Part shown: piece by piece, positions 1-5,918 of the stretch
Numbering within the stretch: position 1 is the first letter of the stretch
Layout: each line of letters opens with the position of its first letter
Origin: an uncultured Bacilli bacterium
GTDB taxonomy: Bacteria > Bacillota_I > Bacilli_A > RF39 > UBA660
DNA length: 9,591 nucleotides
Direction: 5' to 3'
NCBI GenBank assembly: GCA_947629285.1
Contig: CANRDA010000034.1
Span: forward strand, 1 to 9,591
Notes under the pieces: generated by a model
Told to the model about the DNA's origin: nothing
Databases searched by the model: none
What the model saw: the letters and a program-made list of their open reading frames with translations, nothing else
Position numbers and translations under genes: made by a program

Positions 1-69
1 AGATACTTTTTTGCGTGTCTATCTTTTGTTTCTTTATTTTTTAGTTTACCAAGCACTTTCCTAATAGAT

Positions 70-110
70 AAAAAAGAGCACTAGTAAAGATTCAATTTCC
101 CTACTAGTGC
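70..110 (-). terminator. Intrinsic terminator after the split C5 methyltransferase
   Basis: On the minus strand, GCACTAGTA (110-102) pairs perfectly with TACTAGTGC (86-78) to give a 9-bp stem with a 15-nt loop. TCTTTTTT follows at 77-70. The hairpin starts 5 nt after the stop of the 56-residue methyltransferase fragment and closes the transcription unit. Positions 1-69 beyond it contain no gene I can support. Confidence 0.85.
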
Positions 111-115
111 CTTAT

Positions 116-286
116 TTATGCAAATATAGATTTTAAAACATTATAAATAACATCTACTACTATCGAATTACCAGCTTGATGATATAAATATGTTTCTGCA
201 CATACTTTATATGCTTTTTCATAATCTTCATCACTAAATCCCATTAATCTCCAAGCTTCTTTTGATGTTAACTTTCTTACTCTCAT
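116..286 (-). CDS. C-terminal fragment of a C5 DNA methyltransferase (motifs IX and X)
   Basis: This 56-residue reading frame carries the end of a cytosine-5 DNA methyltransferase. Residues 3-19 (RKLTSKEAWRLMGFSDE) are family motif IX and residues 37-46 (QAGNSIVVDV) are motif X, which helps form the S-adenosylmethionine pocket. It has no catalytic cysteine and cannot act alone. Its ATG lies one base past the stop of the upstream frame that holds motifs I-VIII. The two are separated by exactly one frame step at a run of five G on the coding strand. That same GAGGGGG sits about 6 nt before the ATG and is a good Shine-Dalgarno site. The piece may therefore be made as a separate small subunit, as in naturally split enzymes such as M.AquI. 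Alternatively the gene is frameshifted, by mutation, phase variation or sequencing error. Identification of the motifs is firm; the functional state is open. Confidence 0.85.
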   Translation of the reverse strand: MRVRKLTSKEAWRLMGFSDEDYEKAYKVCAETYLYHQAGNSIVVDVIYNVLKSIFA

Positions 287-287
287 T

Positions 288-1178
288 TTAATCCCCCTCT
301 ACTACAATTTTACAATTATCAGCAGTATTATTAGCAGTTAACGTTGGTACATAACCATTTTGAGAAAAAACTCTTGATGATTGAGCAAACTTACATTCTT
401 TATCAACTCCGCATACACCACCATTTTTATATTTATTTATATTTATCTCGTATGTTCTATTTGAATTATTTTTGTTATGAAACAAAATATTATTATCATC
501 AATAATTTCGTAATTATTATCTGTTAAATAATACTTTTCATTAACATTCTTTTCCAAATAGTCTAATAATGTTTTATTGCATCCTTTGCCATCAATAAAT
601 TTAAAGTCTATGTCATTATCTAAGATAGCAATTAAAAAATATCTTCTTCTAGTTTGCGGTACATCATAATCAACAGCATTTAAAACTTTATCATGCAATG
701 AATATCCTAATTCAATTAAATCCTGTTTAAACAATTTCAATGTTTCACTAAATGCTTTACTAGTTATATTAGCAACATTTTCAAAGATAACATACTTAGG
801 TTTTACCTTTACCTCTCTTAACAGTCTTATCATTTCCCATCCTAAACTTGATCTGGTTGAACTTTTAAAGTCAAAACCTCTCATTCTACCAGCACAGCTA
901 ATATCTTGGCAAGGAAAACCACCTATCCATATATCACAATATGGTAAATCGGTTCCTTTAATATCTGTAATACTTCCTAAATTTAATGTTTCATCAACAT
1001 TATGAATAGCACAAAAAGATTTTATTGCATTTTTATCTATTTCAGAAAAAAATTCTAATTTATAATCTTTAATAACTCCTTCTTCTTTTAATCTTTGAAA
1101 CGCTTTTTCTGGTGCTCCAATACCACTAAAAAAAGTACCAACTTTTATGGTACTTTCACAATATTTATTATTTGGCAT
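288..1178 (-). CDS. DNA (cytosine-5-)-methyltransferase, N-terminal part (motifs I-VIII plus target recognition region)
   Basis: The product resembles enzymes that transfer a methyl group from S-adenosylmethionine to C5 of cytosine in a specific DNA site. With the start at 1178 (296 residues), motif I is VGTFFSGIGA (13-22). Motif IV is GGFPCQDIS with catalytic Cys90, motif VI is FENV (132-135), and motif VIII is QTRRRYFLI (175-183). A variable target-recognition stretch follows and ends in YVPTLTANN. Motifs IX and X are missing because the frame stops at VEGD; they continue in the next frame from 286. Removing one G from the G5 run would give a single protein of about 353 residues, a normal length. 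The start at 1178 is preferred over the ATG at 1196 because AAGGGGG lies 8 nt before it and family proteins begin near this point. The ATG at 1196 follows the replication initiator's stop by 2 nt, so the two genes are an operon. No restriction endonuclease is visible, so it could be an orphan or anti-restriction methylase of a mobile element. The target sequence cannot be read from the window. Confidence 0.88.
   Translation of the reverse strand: MPNNKYCESTIKVGTFFSGIGAPEKAFQRLKEEGVIKDYKLEFFSEIDKNAIKSFCAIHNVDETLNLGSITDIKGTDLPYCDIWIGGFPCQDISCAGRMRGFDFKSSTRSSLGWEMIRLLREVKVKPKYVIFENVANITSKAFSETLKLFKQDLIELGYSLHDKVLNAVDYDVPQTRRRYFLIAILDNDIDFKFIDGKGCNKTLLDYLEKNVNEKYYLTDNNYEIIDDNNILFHNKNNSNRTYEININKYKNGGVCGVDKECKFAQSSRVFSQNGYVPTLTANNTADNCKIVVEGD
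293..297 (-). repeat. G5 homopolymer at the methyltransferase frame break, also the Shine-Dalgarno core of the downstream frame
   Basis: The coding strand reads GTAGAGGGGGATTAAAATG. With five G the frame ends at GAT TAA. With four G it reads GAG GGG ATT AAA ATG and runs straight into motif IX. The tract therefore decides whether one long or two short polypeptides are made. Confidence 0.8.
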
Positions 1179-1198
1179 AATATCAACCCCCTTCATTG

Positions 1199-1903
1199 TT
1201 ACAAAACCAAATCATCTTCCCACAATTCTTCTGAATTTATGTTTAATTTATTAATATTGTTATAAATCGCATTTTTCATATATCCATATTTGTTTTCTAT
1301 TTTATATCCTTCTTCATCATAAAATTTGTTTTTTACAACTCTTGGTACTATATAATGAATAATTTTTATTAAATCAACGAAATCATTTTCTTCTAATAGT
1401 TCTTCAAATAAATCATTATAATAAAAAATCTGTGAATCATTCTCATCTATATATCCTTTTTTTATTAACTCTAATGTTAAATAATTTATATTTTTATCAA
1501 AATTGGTTTTATCGTCTTTATCAATTTGTATATTAGTACTTTTTTGTGTAATATTTTCCATATCTAGTTCATCCATATACCGATTTTCTATATCTGGAAT
1601 CAAGTCTATTTGTTTAGGCACTTCATATATTAAGTATTCATATTCAAAATAGCCTTTTTTCCCTCTTATTTTATTTATTGACAAATATCCATACAATTGT
1701 AATTCTTTTAAAGTAGATCTAATAGCTGTTTTATTTTCTTTACATATAGAACACAACCCTGTTAGTGAGTAATCCCAATCTTCTGGTAATGATAACATAT
1801 AAGATAATAATCCTTTTGCCTTTAAACTCAAACTTTTATCTTGTAAATGATGATTACTCATAATTGTAAAATTTTTATTTTTTTCTATTTTAAATACAGC
1901 CAT
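1199..1903 (-). CDS. Winged-helix replication initiator-like protein (element/phage type, DUF6017-like C-terminus)
   Basis: This 234-residue protein resembles the helix-turn-helix replication initiators carried by Bacillota integrative and conjugative elements and some phages. The diagnostic N-terminus is MAVFKIEKNKNFTIMSNHHL, then LSLKAKGLLSYMLSLPEDWDYS (26-47) and a winged-helix core to about residue 95, ending in a YEYLIYEVP wing. A polar, acidic linker (about 100-137) follows. The C-terminal helical region (about 145-225, with GYMKNAIYNNINK) resembles the DUF6017 or DnaD-like tail of these proteins. By family knowledge it would bind the element's origin and help load replication proteins; this is inferred, and no iteron cluster is seen nearby. 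The start at 1903 has AAGGGGG 7 nt upstream. The stop lies 2 nt before the upstream ATG of the DNA methyltransferase frame, so the genes are co-transcribed. A terminator ends only about 24 nt before its ATG, leaving its own promoter unclear. Confidence 0.75.
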   Translation of the reverse strand: MAVFKIEKNKNFTIMSNHHLQDKSLSLKAKGLLSYMLSLPEDWDYSLTGLCSICKENKTAIRSTLKELQLYGYLSINKIRGKKGYFEYEYLIYEVPKQIDLIPDIENRYMDELDMENITQKSTNIQIDKDDKTNFDKNINYLTLELIKKGYIDENDSQIFYYNDLFEELLEENDFVDLIKIIHYIVPRVVKNKFYDEEGYKIENKYGYMKNAIYNNINKLNINSEELWEDDLVL

Positions 1904-1926
1904 AATTATTCCCCCTTTACTGCAAC

Positions 1927-1951
1927 AAAAAAAGATATAGTTTCCTATACC
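1927..1951 (-). terminator. Intrinsic terminator between the SAM methyltransferase and the replication initiator
   Basis: On the minus strand GGTATAG (1951-1945), a GAAA tetraloop and CTATATC (1940-1934) form a 7-bp stem with one G-U pair. Seven T follow (1933-1927). The TAG stop of the methyltransferase is the last three bases of the 5' arm. It separates that gene from the replication-initiator/DNA-methylase pair and may mark a module boundary. Confidence 0.8.
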
Positions 1952-2670
1952 TTTATAGTTATATTAAAATGTTCTTTTTTATAGTTCTTTTCTTTTCGTA
2001 CTTTTATCATACCCACTCTATGCTTATGAAAAGTTGGATTACCAATATGTGGATCCTCAACAATACAATTACGATCTTCAACTAATGATAAAATCTCCCA
2101 TCCTTCTCTAAAATAAGTTTCCATTTCACATTGCTTTAAATATTGATTAGGATTAAGGTTATCTGTATTTTTATCATCTAACCACATCAAATATTCTAAA
2201 TACATAATTCCATCATCTTTTACCAAGCTTTTTAATTTTTCTATTTTTCTTTTCATAGGTATATGAGAATACTCTTTTCTACTTAATCCTCTTTTAGAAT
2301 AGACAACATCATATTGTCTATTACAGCATTCAAATATACTTTTATTATATAATCTAACTCCATCATGTAATCCCTCTATATTAATTCTATCTTCTGCACC
2401 ATACATTGTTCTTCTTTGCAATACAACTTGTCCATCTTCATTAATTATTGGCATTTGAATATGTCCACCATATAAATATATTTCATTCATATCAAAAGCA
2501 TCTACTAAATATCCTTTTTTTAGAAATGGAAGAGTATGTAATCCATCTAAACAACCAAAATCGCATACTTCTAAATTTTCTCCATCTTTTTCATTTAAAA
2601 ATTTTAATAATGAGTAAAATGTCGTATTTACCCTTCCAAACGAACTAACTCTCGTTGTTACTGCTCCCAT
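1945..2670 (-). CDS. Class I SAM-dependent methyltransferase, substrate unknown
   Basis: This 241-residue protein has a class I (Rossmann-fold) methyltransferase core. Motif I is VCDFGCLDG at 35-43, the usual glycine-rich SAM loop with Cys in place of one small residue. The acidic end of strand 2 is VDAFD (56-60). A DVVYSKRGLSR segment (121-131) occupies the motif IV position, and KSLVKDDGIMYLEYLMW (147-163) is the typical strand-5 region. The C-terminus is basic and polar (NYKKEHFNI). These features resemble TehB/UbiE-like small-molecule methyltransferases, but nothing identifies the substrate. The start at 2670 is chosen because GGAGGT lies 7 nt before it; the ATG at 2685 would place that site inside the gene. 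It lies 69 nt after the CotE-like fragment with no clear terminator or promoter between, so both may share a transcript. It could be element cargo or a host gene. Confidence 0.75.
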   Translation of the reverse strand: MGAVTTRVSSFGRVNTTFYSLLKFLNEKDGENLEVCDFGCLDGLHTLPFLKKGYLVDAFDMNEIYLYGGHIQMPIINEDGQVVLQRRTMYGAEDRINIEGLHDGVRLYNKSIFECCNRQYDVVYSKRGLSRKEYSHIPMKRKIEKLKSLVKDDGIMYLEYLMWLDDKNTDNLNPNQYLKQCEMETYFREGWEILSLVEDRNCIVEDPHIGNPTFHKHRVGMIKVRKEKNYKKEHFNITIKV

Positions 2671-2739
2671 TAAAATTACCTCCATTTTTTTATATTGAGC
2701 ACGGTAATTTTATAAAAAATATCAATAGAAACCTCGGTA

Positions 2740-2907
2740 TTAGTATATTTTACAATGGTTATCACCAACAACCAAGAGATGATTTATTACCCAACACCCT
2801 AGTATAGTAGTCGGAGTATTTTCAGTATTTATTGTGTAGTTATCTTTAAAATATTTTTTACCTTTACCGATAACTGCTTTTGTAACAATTTCCTTATACA
2901 ATGACAT
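2740..2907 (-). CDS. CotE-family spore coat protein, N-terminal fragment (probable remnant)
   Basis: The 55-residue product matches, from memory, the start of the outer spore-coat morphogenetic protein CotE. The segments EIVTKAVIGKGKKY (6-19) and TTILGCWVINH (33-43) correspond to EIITKAVVAKGRKF and SSILGGWIINH in Bacillus. CotE is about 180 residues long and assembles the outer coat around the forespore. Here similarity stops right after the INH motif: 12 unrelated residues follow before the stop, and the YDINVWYSY region and the acidic tail are absent in all three frames. The start at 2907 has GAGGAG 7 nt upstream; the TTG at 2922 would lie upstream of that site. It sits between a terminator and a methyltransferase at the edge of an accessory block. 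It is most likely a cotE gene truncated by integration or deletion. A genuine short protein is less likely. Family recognition is fairly sure, function is not. Confidence 0.65.
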   Translation of the reverse strand: MSLYKEIVTKAVIGKGKKYFKDNYTINTENTPTTILGCWVINHLLVVGDNHCKIY

Positions 2908-2955
2908 ATAATCACTCCTCAATTTAATATATGATTAAAGAGTGTAAAAATGCAC

Positions 2956-2977
2956 AAAAAAAGGTATAAAATACCTT
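2956..2977 (-). terminator. Intrinsic terminator after the zinc-ribbon membrane protein
   Basis: AAGGTAT (2977-2971), a 3-nt TTT loop and ATACCTT (2967-2961) form a 7-bp stem that runs into a T tract ending at 2956. The gene's TAA overlaps the foot of the 5' arm by two bases. Confidence 0.75.
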
Positions 2978-4349
2978 AAAAATTATTATCTATTTCTTCA
3001 GTTGGAATTTCTTCTGTATTTTCATTTTGATAAGCATAATTAGCCATATAATCATCGATAATCATATTACTATTTAAAGCATCTTCTGGAATTGTAACAA
3101 CAGTAGAATCTAAATCACTTAAAGTAATACTAATAGTAATGCTTGAAATATCAGAAGAATCCTCTATATTTGAAAGTTCCATTGATACCATACTGATTTG
3201 ATTATCGTTTGTAAGGTATAAATCTACTACATAACTTTCTTGTAAGTCAATATCAGATGTAATTTCACTTTGTTCAAGATTATATTGTTGATTTATTTTA
3301 TTAATAATACTTTCATCAATAATTAATTGATAATGATTAAGATTATTGCTGTTATCTACATATTTAAAATGTGCTTCATCTATTATATTCATTATATCTA
3401 TATTTTTTCCTTCAGTTATATTAGAGGCATCAACTTCTAATGTTTGTTTTAACCATATATTTTCTTCTGAATAAGTTAGACCTAATAAATCTAATAAAGT
3501 AGATTCTAAATATAAAGTAGCATTAGTATCATTTAAACTCATGTATAAATTCATCTCATCACTTATTAGCGATTTATTTATTTTTAATGACATATCATAA
3601 TTGTTATTGCTTTGTTTTGCATATTTTAATATTGCAGATAAACTTATAGAATCATTTGTGTTAGAATTTATTGTCATATTCATATTCATTGTACCACTTT
3701 CGCTACTTGTGGCATCTAAATTACTTAAAGCTTTACTTAAAACATCTATAGTAGAAGTATTAGTACTTTCTCCTTTATTAAATGCCATAAAAGCTAAAAC
3801 AACACCTAGTGCGATTAATATAATACCAAGTACTATAATTAAAGTTTTTGAAGCACTTTTTTTTGGCTTTTCTTGTTTTTCAAATACTGGAGGATTTTCA
3901 TTTGGCTTTTGTGTTTCTAAAGTAGTATTTTGAATAGATTCAACAGTTCCTGTAGTATTTAAATTTTGAGATTCATTATTAATAGGTGTACTATTTTGAC
4001 TAACTGGTGTCTCTAAACTGTTTGGTGTTACTGAACTACCTACTAAATTAGATGAATCTACTTTATTATTTTGAATAGATTCAAAGTTACTTCTATTTAA
4101 AATTTGAGATTGCATTTGTATATCTGGAGCAATGCTTGAAACTTGAGTTGGTTGTTTTAAATCATTTAAATTTTGTTGTAAATTAGGTTCAACTGTACTT
4201 GAAGTTTGAGATGACATTACTGAAGATACACCTGCATTTTCATTAAAACTGTTTGATACAATTGGTTTTACCTCTTCAATTTGCTCACCGCAGTATCCAC
4301 AGAATTTTGAAGTGTCAGCTATATTAGCTCCACATTTTTTACATATCAT
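2976..4349 (-). CDS. Zinc-ribbon, single-TM protein with large extracytoplasmic domain
   Basis: This is a 457-residue protein. The N-terminus is a zinc ribbon with CKKC (Cys3, Cys6) and CGYC (Cys17, Cys20), which would bind one zinc in the cytoplasm. Residues 30-160 are a low-complexity linker rich in Ser, Asn, Gln and Thr. A basic stretch (KPKKSASK) then precedes one membrane helix (about 169-190, TLIIVLGIILIALGVVLAF). Basic residues before the helix predict the C-terminus outside the cell. Residues 200-440 look like a soluble beta-rich domain with repeated MNMNMTINSN-type amphipathic strands, reminiscent of the LolA/DUF6612-like lipoprotein fold; that comparison is tentative. The tail is acidic (EEIPTEEID). 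The start at 4349 has GAGGAG 9 nt upstream; the TTG at 4379 overlaps the -10 box and is excluded. It is a single-gene unit with its own promoter and terminator. Similar ribbon-plus-TM architectures are common in Bacillota and usually uncharacterised; no enzymatic motif is visible. Confidence 0.75.
   Translation of the reverse strand: MICKKCGANIADTSKFCGYCGEQIEEVKPIVSNSFNENAGVSSVMSSQTSSTVEPNLQQNLNDLKQPTQVSSIAPDIQMQSQILNRSNFESIQNNKVDSSNLVGSSVTPNSLETPVSQNSTPINNESQNLNTTGTVESIQNTTLETQKPNENPPVFEKQEKPKKSASKTLIIVLGIILIALGVVLAFMAFNKGESTNTSTIDVLSKALSNLDATSSESGTMNMNMTINSNTNDSISLSAILKYAKQSNNNYDMSLKINKSLISDEMNLYMSLNDTNATLYLESTLLDLLGLTYSEENIWLKQTLEVDASNITEGKNIDIMNIIDEAHFKYVDNSNNLNHYQLIIDESIINKINQQYNLEQSEITSDIDLQESYVVDLYLTNDNQISMVSMELSNIEDSSDISSITISITLSDLDSTVVTIPEDALNSNMIIDDYMANYAYQNENTEEIPTEEIDNNF
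3927..4084. repeat. 17-bp direct repeat in the linker of the zinc-ribbon protein
   Basis: ATTTTGAATAGATTCAA occurs at 3927-3943 and again at 4068-4084 on the plus strand. It encodes the ESIQN segment twice in the Ser/Asn/Gln-rich linker. It is best explained as internal duplication in a low-complexity spacer. Confidence 0.7.
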
Positions 4350-4378
4350 ATTATTCAACTCCTCTATTTTTCTATTCA

Positions 4379-4387
4379 ATTATAGCA
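4379..4387 (-). promoter_or_regulatory. Extended -10 promoter of the zinc-ribbon protein gene
   Basis: The minus strand has TGC directly followed by a perfect TATAAT (4384-4379), an extended -10 element. No good -35 lies 17 nt upstream. Transcription would start near 4372, leaving a short leader with the GAGGAG ribosome site before the ATG at 4349. Confidence 0.65.
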
Positions 4388-4395
4388 CAATTATG

Positions 4396-4425
4396 AAAAA
4401 AAGTATATTTTTTTTTATACTTTTT
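4396..4425 (-). terminator. Intrinsic terminator of miaB
   Basis: AAAAAGTATA (4425-4416) pairs with TATACTTTTT (4407-4398) around an 8-nt A-rich loop, and the T tract continues to 4396. The stem is A+T-rich but perfect. The miaB stop codon straddles the 5' arm and loop. Confidence 0.65.
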
Positions 4426-5836
4426 CTAATATACCATCTAAACTCCAAGTTTTAACGTCTGTTATTTTAACATCGACTATCTTTCCTAAGTATTTTTCAT
4501 CTGCTTTTACATTAACAAGTTTCATAGTATCTGTATAGCCCATTAAGTATCCTTCTTTATCACTTTTATCTTCTATTAAAACTTTAACTGTTTTATTAAG
4601 ATATTTCTGATTTGCTTCTAGTGCGTATTTATTTACAAGTTCATTTAATTTATATAGTCTATTATTTTTTTCTTCTTCACTTAAATCATTTTTCATATTA
4701 TATGCAGGGGTTCCTTTACGTGGAGAGAAGATAAATGTGAATGCTGAGTCAAATTTACAAGTATTTACAACATCTAATGTATCGTTAAAATCATCATCAG
4801 TCTCACCTGGAAAAGCAACTATTATATCTGTTGTAATAGATACATTAGGTATCTTTTCTTTTATTTTATTAAATAAATTAATATATTCTTCTTTAGTATA
4901 GCGTCTACCCATAAGTTTTAATATACGGTCTGAACCTGATTGGAGTGGTAGATGTATATAAGGCATAATATTTGGATATTTAGCAATTACATCTATCATT
5001 TTATCGTTAAAATCCCATGGGTGCGAGGTTACAAAGCGAACTCTTTCTATATTAGTTTTAGCAACATCTTCAAGTAAATTGCTCATAGTATAGTTTAGTT
5101 TTAAATCTTTTCCATATGCATTTACATTTTGCCCTAGTAACGTTACTTCTTTATAACCATCACTAACTAGTTTTTCTACTTCTCTTATTATATCTTTAGG
5201 CAATCTACTTCTTTGTTTACCTCTTGTATATGGAACTATACAGTATGTACAAAACTTATCACATCCATACATTATATTTACCCAGGCTTTATATTTAGAA
5301 TCTCTTTTTACAGGTATATTTTCATATACGTCTCCTTCTATACTATATACTTCTATTTCTTGAGTATTATCTTTTAAAGAATCTTCTAAAATACTTGGTA
5401 GTTTATGTATATTATGAGTACCAAAAATTATATCTACCCATTTATATTTACTCTTTATATCCTCTACTACACTTTCTTCTTGTGCCATACAACCACAAAT
5501 ACCACATATTATATTTGGATTACTTTCTTTTAAATGTTTTACTCTTCCTAAGAATCCAAACATTTTATTATGTGCATTTTCTCTTATCGCACAAGTATTT
5601 AGTATTATAATATCAGCATCTTCCATTTCACTAGCTTCAGTAAAACTCATATCCTCTAGTATTGCTTTAATATTCTCACTATCGTGTACATTCATCTGGC
5701 ATCCATAAGTTTTAATATAGTATTTTTTATTTTTACCAAAGGTTTTCATATTTTTTGGTACTTTATAATCATTATTAATTATTTTAATATCTTTATTAGT
5801 TCTTTTCTTAGCTTCTTTTAAATCAGGTAAATTCAT
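4415..5836 (-). CDS. miaB: tRNA-2-methylthio-N6-isopentenyladenosine synthase (MiaB)
   Basis: MiaB is a radical-SAM methylthiotransferase that adds a methylthio group to C2 of isopentenyl-adenosine-37 in tRNAs reading codons that start with U, which helps reading-frame maintenance. The 473-residue protein has all the domains. The N-terminal UPF0004 domain has YGCQMN (Cys46), NTCAIRENA (Cys82) and GCMAQ (Cys116), the ligands of the auxiliary 4Fe-4S cluster. The radical-SAM motif CDKFCTYC (Cys192, Cys196, Cys199) follows, within YGCDKFCTYCIVPYTRGKQRSR. HLPLQSGSDRILKLMGRRYT is next, and a C-terminal TRAM RNA-binding domain covers about the last 65 residues. The YGCQMN and GKQRSR signatures favour MiaB over RimO or MtaB. 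The start at 5836 is chosen because AAAGGAAGTGAT, nearly a full match to the 16S tail, ends 6 nt before it. The ATG at 5869 overlaps the likely -10 box. It is a single-gene unit; neighbours give no functional link. Confidence 0.95.
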   Translation of the reverse strand: MNLPDLKEAKKRTNKDIKIINNDYKVPKNMKTFGKNKKYYIKTYGCQMNVHDSENIKAILEDMSFTEASEMEDADIIILNTCAIRENAHNKMFGFLGRVKHLKESNPNIICGICGCMAQEESVVEDIKSKYKWVDIIFGTHNIHKLPSILEDSLKDNTQEIEVYSIEGDVYENIPVKRDSKYKAWVNIMYGCDKFCTYCIVPYTRGKQRSRLPKDIIREVEKLVSDGYKEVTLLGQNVNAYGKDLKLNYTMSNLLEDVAKTNIERVRFVTSHPWDFNDKMIDVIAKYPNIMPYIHLPLQSGSDRILKLMGRRYTKEEYINLFNKIKEKIPNVSITTDIIVAFPGETDDDFNDTLDVVNTCKFDSAFTFIFSPRKGTPAYNMKNDLSEEEKNNRLYKLNELVNKYALEANQKYLNKTVKVLIEDKSDKEGYLMGYTDTMKLVNVKADEKYLGKIVDVKITDVKTWSLDGILEKV

Positions 5837-5857
5837 ATAGTTATCACTTCCTTTCAT

Positions 5858-5886
5858 ATAATAACACATTTAATTAATTTAAACAA
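5858..5886 (-). promoter_or_regulatory. Possible miaB promoter
   Basis: TTGTTT (5886-5881), a 17-nt spacer ending in TGT, and TATTAT (5863-5858) form a sigma-A-like promoter with an extended -10. The predicted start near 5851 falls inside the long ribosome-binding site, giving a leader of only about 15 nt. The exact placement is therefore uncertain. Confidence 0.4.
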
Positions 5887-5891
5887 TTACT

Positions 5892-5918
5892 AAAAGAAAA
5901 AAGTGTTATTTCACTTTT
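5892..5918 (-). terminator. Intrinsic terminator of the EEP-family gene
   Basis: AAAAGTG (5918-5912), loop AAATAA and CACTTTT (5905-5899) form a 7-bp stem followed by TTCTTTT. The gene's TAA stop is the last three bases of the loop. Confidence 0.7.

Noticed and set aside
1..84. Plus-strand open frame from the window edge to a TAG, encoding a hydrophobic peptide
   Set aside because: It has no start in view, is low-complexity and A+T-rich, and no family is recognisable. The minus strand also has a short open frame from the edge with no good start.
2448..2648. Plus-strand open frame inside the SAM methyltransferase
   Set aside because: It is antisense to a gene with a clear SAM motif, and no family similarity is seen. 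The same reasoning applies to 5395-5610 inside miaB.
2686..2739. Continuation of CotE in another frame (a simple frameshift rather than truncation)
   Set aside because: The shifted frame runs open to about 2686 but lacks the conserved YDINVWYSY-type segment, and the remaining length is far too short for the CotE C-terminus.
2908..2960. Sporulation sigma-E-like promoter (CATATATT) upstream of the CotE fragment
   Set aside because: The start would fall on the ribosome site, the -35 match is poor, and A+T-rich DNA gives such matches by chance.
3601..3933. Plus-strand open frame encoding a hydrophobic, membrane-like 110-residue peptide
   Set aside because: It lies entirely antisense to the zinc-ribbon protein and its hydrophobicity mirrors that gene's composition. 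It has no ribosome site or promoter.
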